Below, one piece after another: positions 55,113 to 64,000 of a stretch of DNA of 64,000 nucleotides. Source of the DNA: Ceratopteris richardii (lineage: Eukaryota > Streptophyta > Polypodiopsida > Polypodiales > Pteridaceae); NCBI GenBank assembly GCA_020310875.1, contig CM035417.1, positions 107,947,104 through 108,011,103 of the forward strand, in the 5' to 3' direction. The notes beneath the pieces were generated by a model. That model did no database searches and was not told where the DNA came from. It saw nothing but the letters and a program-made list of their open reading frames with translations. The position numbers were made by a program, and so were the translations under genes. The stretch's first letter is position 1. Each line of letters opens with the position of its first letter.

Positions 55113-57562
55113 TTGATTTCGTTTTTATTTTCTTTTTGTATATTGAGGTTTGCTAACTTTCATATCTAGACCACTCAATTGTTTGGCTGTCTCCCACTTT
55201 ATAGTCAATCTATTACGTTGTCGTACAGATTCCACTCGCATGACTCAAATGGTCGTATGAGGAGGATTACACAATGAAAAGCTTCGGTGGTCATATTGAG
55301 CTAAAGGAGGAAACAAGGCAATGTGGCAGGTCAGCATTCTTTTTCCAAGGGAAAACCAATGAGGATCAGCGATCGTGAGAGGATAGAGATCTACATCAGA
55401 CAGGGGAATTTTCCTTTTTTTGATTTTTTTTAGAAACATGTTACGTGGCTCCACCGCGTGCAAGGAAGCGGTGGGAAGAGGAGGCTTCTCTCGGCCCTAT
55501 GAACTCATTATCCAATGGCTGCAGCGGGGGAGTTTTTGTCCTCTCTCTCGAGTTCTTCTGATTTTTGTGATTTTCTGATAGTTTTCAAGATCTGAATGCT
55601 GAGAGGACTGGCGCACCACTAACTGTTATGTATGCTTCAGTTGAGGAGATATGTAGAGATGGTAAGGGAAATCAGGGCTTCTGATTCAAAGGGGTGTTCT
55701 CCTCTCTCATCTCAGCGGACTGCTATGCGCACGCACAAAGTGGAAGAAGCCATAGTGGATGTAGCGCAATTTTGTGTTTGGAGGAAAAGCATAACATTCA
55801 GCAAATAGCGTGGATTACAAGATTCAAGAAGAAAAACTAACGTTCATAAGGAGGCAAGTTGCTAAGCTGATGAGAATTAATAGTTTCAAGGGGAAAACAA
55901 ATCCAGGCTTCAATGACAGATTAACAGGTGTTAGAATCTGAAGAAAGAAGTGAAATGTTGATGCTGATGATCAAATACAGATGTCGAACAAGAGGGGAGA
56001 ATTGACAGGAACTCACTACAAAAGAAGAGGTGGATGGTTGCCATCAATATTGCATCTGGGTTTTTTTTAGCTTTTCCCTCACATCATTTTCTGTGTGAAA
56101 GTGTTGAAGAGGTTACTGCGCAACGAGTTCATTCCTGATATGATATGTTTCTTATTGCTGATGACCATAAGGAATGGATTTGATCATAAGTTATGCTCTG
56201 CTGAACTTTGCTTTACTTGCGTTGTCTGCATAAACTGCCATCACCTTCAAGCTACCGCGTCCTCATTTAACTACCAACAGTACATGAGAATATGGTGAAA
56301 GACTTATAGAATGCTTTCTGCAACATCATCAGGGAACTAGGTTCTTGTTGTTTCAAGGGGATACAATTCTGGTCTTTAAGGCACAAAGAAGATGGTGATA
56401 TTTTATGGAGAATCTAATGTGCAGAGACTTCACAGGTTATGTGTTTGAAGTTTTATTTTCTGGCTAAGTTTTGCGTAAAAAATGCTTTGATATTCTTTTC
56501 GTTAAGAGATTTTGAATGTAAACCTTCTGAAGTCACATCATAGTACTTTAAGCATGGCCATGTGTGTTGTTGTTTAAATGAATGAAAGGCACAAGTGTTC
56601 TGATGCTCCTGATTCAAAGGTGTTTGTTGCACTCAAAGTTATTCTAGGCCTCAAGATTTTCAAGATTGAGAGTGTGAGTAGGAAGCAATAAGGATCTGAA
56701 GCGAGCAGGAGAAAGTTATGTCTGATGCTGCTAATCGAAGTTATTCTGAGTGTTTCATAGCAAGAATAGTGTTAAAGTGCCCCTTGATTTCTTTAAAAGT
56801 AATCTTCAAAATTGTTTTGATCCATGAAAAAAGGAGTGTGCTAGATTGTGTGGTTTCGACATCATGAGATAAAAGCAGCTGATTCCTGAAAAAGCTCCTT
56901 CACTTTATCTTGTCAAAAGATCTTCTGCAAGTTTGCTATAAAATACTCAGGCAATATTTTTTTTTACAGTTATGTATGCAATATTTTTCGGATCATAGTT
57001 GAAGTTGTAAGTTTCCTTCAGCTGTTCAGTTTCTTACATAGCCGTCAGTTTCGGATCATTTACAGTTTCGGATCATTTATATTGTAGGGTGCTTCAATAT
57101 GAAGTAGAAAATAGACAACTTTTATTCCAGTTTATAAAGTCTATTTAAGACATGAAAGGCGAACCCATCACCTGTGCTCATCTTTTGTTCTGAAATAACT
57201 CCTTGAATCGCTAAACACACTAAAGACTTAAGAGTCTACTCATTCCGATGAACGACTCCTCCGATAAACCATTCTAGCCTCTTCACGGGATCCAAAAAGA
57301 CTCTTTCTCGACTCTTTATCTGTGCGTTCGGAATGTCAAGCTAAACATAACTTATAGGATTGAGTGATGATTACACTCTGTGAATGGGACATAGTTTCAG
57401 AGCGTCTAAATATAAACATTACTAAGAAGAAGAACAATATAGACATTTTGCACGTTTCCTTCTTTCGTGACTAATAAAGTTTATTTGCTCCCAGTTTGGA
57501 GAATTGAATCACAATGAATGAACATTAATAATCAAAGAGTGAAACTCACACGTTTGAAACAT

Positions 57563-57564
<2 letters not shown>
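55113..57564. other. No recognised gene over about 2.4 kb
   Basis: Short open frames (for example 56095-56298) have no motif. Part of 55190-55780 is less AT-rich. A stretch near 57170-57350 is also richer in CG words. Neither could be assigned. Confidence 0.3.

Positions 57565-57659
<95 letters not shown>
57565..57659. repeat. (AT)n microsatellite
   Basis: An uninterrupted AT run of about 95 bases. Confidence 0.97.
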
Positions 57660-57660
<1 letters not shown>

Positions 57661-58239
57661 CGAAAACTAATGATGTTCATTACTTTGTGATTCACCACTT
57701 GAAATTAATTGAAGCAGAGTTGGTATGTGGAATCACCATAAGAATTCGTGTACACTCTTGACGAAGTGTATTTGGAGGCATTTTAACTCATGAGATGTGA
57801 CTTACTTAAATGAAAGGAAAATATATGCTTTTCAAGGTTTAAAGTAATGCTTGGTTTCATTCACTTAATACCCACATGGCGATGAAACAAATTTGACGTC
57901 CATTTCAGCGCTATGTGCAAACAAAACCTCCTGTGTGCCAGATCAAATATAAGTAAGCTTCCATTTCTAGCACTTCAAATATGGAAGATCTCCTACATAG
58001 TGACATCTTTCAAGCTGAGATACTTTCTTGGCACTTTGTGTGCACCCCTAAGCGCGCAAGGACCCGACCACATGAGTGAACCCGACCTGAAACGCATAGG
58101 GGAATTGATTTGTACTTTGATTGTACTTTGAGCTTACCTTGAGATTGACGTTGAGATGACCTTCAGTTGATCATTAAAGTGAGACTTGAGGTTGAGAGTT
58201 TGAGTATTGACTTTGATTGAGACTTGGAGTTTTGATCTG
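57660..58239 (+). other. Leader region of the gag-like ORF; no gene seen
   Basis: There is no recognisable PBS or LTR end. Short repeated phrases (TTTGATTGTACTTTGAGC, GAGATTGACGTTGAGATGAC) occur just before the ORF. If the ORF belongs to a retrotransposon, its 5' LTR should lie here or further left. Confidence 0.3.
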
Positions 58240-60093
58240 ATGGAGGCTTTAGGCTTAGATCCAAAAACCTTAAGCACCTTGCTTCAAGTGTTGACTAAAT
58301 CTCAAAGGATTGCCACAAATAATGATGGAGTGATGAGAGCCCTAGAGGCAATCTCGAAAGAGTGTGGATTCTTCAATGGCCGTGACATAACCAAGTTCTT
58401 ACAAATCTATGATACCAAAATGGACTTTTATGGAGTATTAGCTTCTATGAAGCTTAGTGAATTTGCAAGGATGGTAATGCATGGTGTCAAACCTAGCATT
58501 TATGCTCTTCAAGAGCGATCCCACACATGGAGTGAATTTCAAAATTTTCTTAGAGAAGAGTATTACGTAGAGGACTTGGCCATGCCCACACGACATGAAT
58601 TTAGAAAGTGGGTGGCTATTCCAAGTAAAGGCCTTGAGGTCACAAAGCTACTTCAAGAATTTGAAGAGCGATTTGGCCTATTGAGTGATAAGGATCAAGA
58701 TGCTTTGGAACATGAGAAGGTAGAGCTCTTCATTAAGAGCGTGGACCCTGAAATGGCCTTAGAGCTAGGTGACATGTTAGAAGACTTGAGTGAGCCTTTA
58801 GGATTGACTAAAGAATGGAGTAGAGTGCAAAAGGCTGTAGCAATGCTCTTGAGACGCAAGAGATGGAGGTCACATCTAGTGCAAGATAGAGTCGAGTATA
58901 CTCAGGATTTGCAAATGCCTACTACAAGACCTCTAGTTTGTATGAATGGGATTGTGAAGGATGAAAATGAAAATGGAGTCAATTCAATGTCCCTCAATCA
59001 AACATATAAATCTAGAGAGGATCCAAAATATGAAATAATTGGGGATGAGGAGATGAAAGAGGAGCTGTGTGAGGATATATATGAAGAAAACATTTCCATC
59101 TCTAGAGATGAAGAGATAGGTGAAGGTGAGACTAGTGAAGATGGTGAGAAATTAGATAGCATATTTGATGATGAAATTTTGGTGTGTATGCATCAAATTA
59201 TTAGAGATGATGAGAAAGAGCAAAAGGATGTCTGGGAAGAAAATTCAAGAGATTCACATGATGATTCAAACTTGAGTGATGTTGAGAGTCTTAATGACTT
59301 GTGTTTTGAAGAAGTTAGTTAAGCAGGTGTCAAGGCTTTCCACAAAGAGGAAGATGGGGCATTGGTCACTGACTCTTCACGAGTAAAGGATATTCTCACT
59401 AGTACTCCTCAGGAAGTAGGAGGGGGTGAGAGAGATGAGGTTGATCTAGAGAAGAATAAATATCTTGATGAATTTTCTACCGAGCATAATCTTTTGCATG
59501 ATTTTAGTGATACTGATGATGAGAGCTTTCTTGATTATGAAGATATGAATGTCCTTTGTGTTGAAGGAGAACTAGTTTGGGATCATGACAAAGATAGTGA
59601 TGTAGAGTTCCTGGACAGATTGGAAGAAGAAGCAGATCTCATAATCTCTGGAGCTCCGAAAGAAAGAAATGGTCTCACTAAAGATTGTAAAGATGAATAT
59701 GGATTATTTTCTGAATTGGATGAACACTTCCATTTGAAGTGGGATCCACATGAATCAATTCAAGAAACCCATTCTTACAAAGATATGAATATAAAAGAAG
59801 ATGATAAGAAGGATGAAAGTCCTTCAAATGAGTTCAAACATGAAATAAAAGAAAATACATGTTTGCGAGAAACTTCTGATAATGAAACAAATATGTTTAA
59901 TTTGAGAACTTCATATACACATCTTTTTGATTCACGATATGATGAACTTGGAAGAACCATGAATAAAGAAGTCTATGTCCAAGCAATGGAAGCCTGGGTT
60001 TCCAAGTTTTTCGAGAACTTTATATTCCAGACAAGCCGCCAAGAGATAGACAAGCAAATAAGTGGCTTGTGTACAAATCTACCATATTTATGA
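58240..60093 (+). pseudogene. Long gag-like ORF with acidic tail, split by one TAA
   Basis: The first true ATG is 58240 (MEALGLDPKT). It runs 360 codons to TAA 59320-59322, then 256 more sense codons in the same frame to TGA 60091-60093. The second part has no ATG near its start, so this is best read as one 617-residue protein with a nonsense change. Residues 40-200 look like a Ty3-type gag capsid (FFNGRDITKFLQIYDTKMDF, SHTWSEFQNFLREEYYVED, GLEVTKLLQEFEERFGLLS, EKVELFIKSVDPEM), followed by a basic patch RRKRWR (205-210). Residues 240 to about 540 are very rich in Asp/Glu. The end is mixed (YVQAMEAWVSKFFENFIFQT). I see no zinc knuckle, protease or RT after it. It could be a retrotransposon gag or a gag-derived host gene. 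Confidence 0.6.
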
Positions 60094-60640
60094 ATGTGAT
60101 TCTGATCGATGCGACTCAAAGATGTTTATTGTTTAAACATAGTTTTTTCAGAGAAAACCTAGACATGAGAATGTATTGGGAAGGAAGCCCTAAAATCTGT
60201 AGAAGTAAAATTTGTAAAGATAAATATGTAAATACTTAATAATTATGTTTTGATTTTATTGAGATGGATGAAAGTAAATATTCAAAAGAGACTTTTGTAA
60301 ATATAAGTATGTTTTGATTTTTTTATAGAAAGCAAATGCATCTAGTATTCAAGAAAATGAATTTCTTTTCAAATAATATTTCTGAATATGATACTATTGA
60401 TGTGTTTTCTAAGTTTTTGAGAACAGGTGTTGATATGGAGCTAATTCAAGATCTAGAGTTTTGATGGATTGTACAGGATGCAACCGCTTTGGAATTGCAT
60501 GTTTATGTTTTACTGCAAATGGGTTTTTTGAAGTTCTTTCATGGATTTCATGTGTACATTTGAATATTTTGATTTGACATTTCTTATCACGTGCTCAATG
60601 TTTCAATGTAGGAGAAGATCGAAGGAAGGTGGTCGAGCTT
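60094..60640. other. No gene seen
   Basis: AT-rich 3' flank of the gag-like ORF up to the border of the family C fragment. Confidence 0.35.
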
Positions 60641-62546
60641 AAAGAAGAATTCACAAAAGCCTTGTCTTTTTTTCGTAGTTCTCCTGTTAGCTCTAGGCAA
60701 AATAGGTTCATTATGCATGTTGTCGACCAAGCTTTCTTGGCTAGTGAGAAGGGCAAAGGTAAATGGAGCTCTTCTGCTAGTAAGTAGAAATTTGCTAACT
60801 CTGCAAAATCAAGGAGGGATGTCAGAGAGGAGAAGAAAATTGAAAAGTTTGGTAATACTAGAAAGGAAAATCATCTCATAAAGATTTGTCCAAAACTGAC
60901 TGCAAAAGAGGCAAAGAAGAAAGAGGCTCAAATGGTTCTTGTAGAGGCCTCTACACCCAAAACATAGTGTGCTAATCTTGTTCAGAATGAAGAATCGACA
61001 TTTACTAGTGTTTGCAGTTATGACCCATATTCACATGAACAATGTATGATTGCAGTAAACTCAGATGTTTGGCACTCTGATAGTGGGGCAACCAAAGATA
61101 CTACCTTAGAGCATAGTTTCTTCACTTCACTTGAGTCCACCAGTATAGGGAATATTGTCGCATGCACCAACAACTCCTCTTATCCTATTATGGGAATTGG
61201 TAAGATCATTCCGACCACTAGTCATGGTAGTTCTTTTACATTGTCACATGTTTTATTTGTGCAAGGGATCAAGAAAAATTTCTTATCAATTTCAAAATTA
61301 GCCAAGATTGGCTTCGTTATGAAATTTGTTGCTGACAGATGTAGAGTTCATGATATGTCAAATGGTGACACCAGTGATTCTGGCATTTTATGTCATGGGC
61401 TCTATAATCTCTTAGATTATGCAAAATCCGTGAATGATTCAACATGTCCAATTCAAGATTCTCAGGCTATGTCAAATGCAAAGCTTTGGCATTTACGCTT
61501 TGGTCATGTAAATTTTGTCAGTTTGCTACACCTGTAGATATATAAAATGGTATCCTCTTTGCCCAAACTTGAGGCACCTAGTAAACATGTATGTGAAGGC
61601 TGTATTTTGGGCAAAATGTAGTGTTCCTCCCTTTTAAAAGATGGTTGAGGTCGAGCTACTCAAGATCGTAGCTTGTTCATAGTGATGTATGTGCTCCTAT
61701 GTAGACACCTCCTTTTGGGAACTATCTTTACTATGTAACTTTCATCTTTGATTTTTCCAGGCATGCATAGGTTATATCCATCAAAAGAAAAGTCCTAAGT
61801 GTTTATGTGCTTCAAACACTTTCTTGTTTTGGTTAAAAATTTTTCATCATGTAAAATAGGCACCCTCCATTCTTATCAAGGGGTGGGATATATGTCTTTC
61901 TTATTTGAATGCATTTTGATAGAACGCGGTATACAAAATCAGTGTATAGTGCCATATACACCTCAATAGAATGGATTTCTTGAAAGGAAGAACACGTCAC
62001 TCATGGAGATGGTGAGATACATGGTCAAGAGTCATGCTTTACCACATAGTTTCTAGCTTTAAGTTGTTATGTGTGGAGCATATGCGCTTAGCAGGTGTCC
62101 CACTAAAACATTGAAGTATATCACTCCATATGAGGCTTGGAATGGTTGTAAGCCATCTATTGTTCACCTGTGTGTTTTTGGTTGTCTAGCATATGCATTA
62201 GTGCCTAAACAACAATGTAGGAGATTCAATGATAAAGTAGTTAAATGTATTTTTTGGGTATAGTGCTAAAAGCAAAGGCTCTCATCTATATCATCCACAT
62301 ACTAAACACATTTTGGTTAGCCACGATGTTTTTTCTGCGGAAGATGTTAGTCAGCCATTACTTTCATGTACTAAGGAGACATTAGCTAGCTCCAAAGACA
62401 TGTATGACACTTTGCTTCCTCTTTTTATAGGTGGTCAGTCTAGTGCTGGTCCAAATGAGGCAAGCTCTCAAGCTTTAGAGGTTGCATGTGATGATGTAGA
62501 TCGTTCCATTTCTGATGCATATTTACATGATAAGAGTGAGTCATAA
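60641..62546 (+). pseudogene. Family C copia fragment: nucleocapsid, protease, integrase
   Basis: It starts within late gag (SRQNRFIMHVVDQAFLASEK, KGKGKWSSSAS near 60700-60780). The protease is in a 163-codon open stretch (61046-61537): VWHSDSGATKDTTLEHSFFT, LFVQGIKKNFLSISKLAKIG, and pre-integrase LWHLRFGHVNFVSLLHL. Integrase pieces follow (NGFLERKNTSLMEMVRYM near 61970; CPTKTLKYITPYEAWNGCKP at 62100; FGCLAYALVPKQQ; HILVSHDVFSAEDVSQPLLS to 62546). The protease active site reads SDSGAT. Both ends are truncated; no LTR, PBS or RT. It is the best-preserved protease of the three family C copies. Confidence 0.9.
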
Positions 62547-63924
62547 CAAATGATAATTATCTCATGAAAAGAGAATTCCCTCATGAAAAATCAAGCAAAT
62601 TACATCTTATGTTTGAAACCCGTTTACAGCAGTAACCATACATTTCAGAAGTCAAGTGAAAACATCCATTTTTTTGACATTTTTGTCATTTTTGTCATTT
62701 TTTGAAAATTTAGAACATCAAAATGTCCCAAAACTTTGCATCCATTTAACATTGATATCTCTAGCATCTATATGAGAAATATAAAAGTGATAAAAAATAT
62801 TATATAGAAGATAAACATTAAATGTGTGTTGGATTCATGATCTTTGATAGTGAATTAAAAAATGCAATAGCACATGGTTTCATTATGCGAAGTGCTTTTG
62901 AGCAATCACATAAGCACCAAAAATTTCATACATTTTCAAATTAATTCATAACTTTCTTGATCTACTTCTACACCCCAATCATCAGATACTTCTCATTCAA
63001 TTTGAGACTGTTGGGAACTCTCTTCTTCATCTTCTATATCAACAAGAGCTCTATCCTCATGCAAGTACATGTTGGAGGACATGATGGACACCATGTAGAC
63101 ATGAAATAGTGCTACAACATCTTGCTTCACACCAGCCAAAACTGAGCTGAGGAGTGCAAACTAGACCTCTTCAACTTTCCATGAAGAACAAATAATCACC
63201 CAAGTAATTTGGAAGATGATCTTCAAATCATTGGAACAAAACACATAAGTTGGAGTTTCATTGTGAACCAAAAACTTCCTGTTTTGGTCACTACACCTAC
63301 TCAAAGAAATGAATAGTTCTTGATTGAAAAACATCTGTTTGGGCATATCTAATTAACTTAGGTAGCTAATGTTTGACATTTTTGGTGGTAAACAATATGT
63401 AGACTAGGACAATGGTTTGCACATGACTCGAGAATGACTTAGTCAATTGAAATGAAACTTTGTAGCAAGCAAATAGATGGTCTAATGAGTCTATACTAAC
63501 TTAAATCAAGAAAAAATGATCAATCATAAGCTGAGAAACGGATCAGAGAAGTTAACTATTTAGGGTGATACATGACATAGTAGAAGAGATGAGATATCAG
63601 AAAACTATATGTATTAATGCACATAAATTACATTGACATTGGCAATGAATAATTTCACAAAGTAAGGGAAATGCTAGAGCTATAGTGTGAGGTCAATCTC
63701 CAATATAAATGCCTCTATTTATCTCTCCAAATTGGGCTCTCTCAGGGTGCTTATGGACACAATTACATAGTCCTCTTTTATATCCTTTTTGTTGGAGCCA
63801 AGATTCAAGTTTGAATTTGAATCTTTATCTAAAAGCGTTCCAAGTTTTAGGACTTGTCTTAACATAAATACTCACCAAATAATTCATGGAAAGATTCTTG
63901 TAATAACTCGTGATTGGAAGTCGT
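62547..63924. other. No gene seen
   Basis: AT-rich sequence. Words near 63790-63900 (TTTGAATTTGAATCTTT, TTCATGGAAAGATTCTTGTA) resemble parts of the LTR at 1874-2702 in kind, but not closely enough to call. Confidence 0.35.
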
Positions 63925-64000
63925 TCTCTATCTATCTATCTATCGATCTATCTATCTATTATCTATCTATATATCCATCTGTCTATCTATCTATCTATCT
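63925..64000. repeat. (CTAT)n microsatellite reaching the window edge
   Basis: Tetranucleotide CTAT/TCTA repeats with a few interruptions (TCGA, ATCC, GTCT). The right end lies outside the window. Confidence 0.95.

Overview
The window looks like nuclear, intergenic DNA from a land plant with a large, repeat-rich genome. The evidence is plant-type Ty1/copia elements primed from initiator tRNA-Met (TGGTATCAGAGC), an L1-type LINE whose first protein has a DUF4283-like domain and a CCHC knuckle, a CACTA (TNP2) transposase relic, and fragments of a plant pectin-synthesis enzyme (GAUT). Long GA, TA and TATG microsatellites are common. I see no intact single-copy host gene, no tRNA gene and no CRISPR. 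The species cannot be fixed from the sequence.

Layout. 1-2.7 kb: 3' half of a copia element (RT-RNase H, polypurine tract, probable 3' LTR). 4.5-5.6 kb: a Ty3/gypsy gag relic with many stops but no frameshift. 5.6-8.2 kb: a rearranged block of a forward copia RT piece against an inverted copia gag-protease-integrase ('family C'). 9.2-17.7 kb: a copia element split inside its integrase by a nearly complete second copia element (11324-17638) with a perfect 5-bp target duplication. 18.2-20.7 kb: an inverted copia relic. 21.4-25.1 kb: a family C copy with both LTRs that has lost its RT. 26.4-27.1 kb: an unknown ORF next to a GAUT fragment. 27.1-27.7 and 32.9-33.5 kb: related GA-rich blocks. 29.7-32.4 kb: a non-autonomous LTR retrotransposon on the minus strand, complete with LTRs, PBS, PPT and target duplication. 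34.0-35.1 and 45.3-46.3 kb: two copies of an unclassified ~0.96-kb repeat. 38.0-43.3 kb: a LINE with both ORFs intact, joined by a TAATG stop/start overlap. 43.7-44.5 kb: a GC-richer tandem-repeat block. 48.4 kb: a 5S-rRNA-like fragment. 51.6-53.2 kb: a second GAUT fragment and a tRNA-derived SINE whose 3' tail resembles that of the LINE. 53.6-54.8 kb: a TNP2 relic. 58.2-60.1 kb: a long gag-like, acidic ORF split by one stop. 60.6-62.5 kb: another family C fragment.

The elements interact mainly by nesting and by supplying machinery in trans. The intact LINE is a plausible partner for the SINE. The coding-poor 2.7-kb LTR element must have used the proteins of an autonomous relative. Two unrelated LTR elements show the same LTR divergence (about 2.7%), which suggests insertion at a similar time, while the flanking relics are older.
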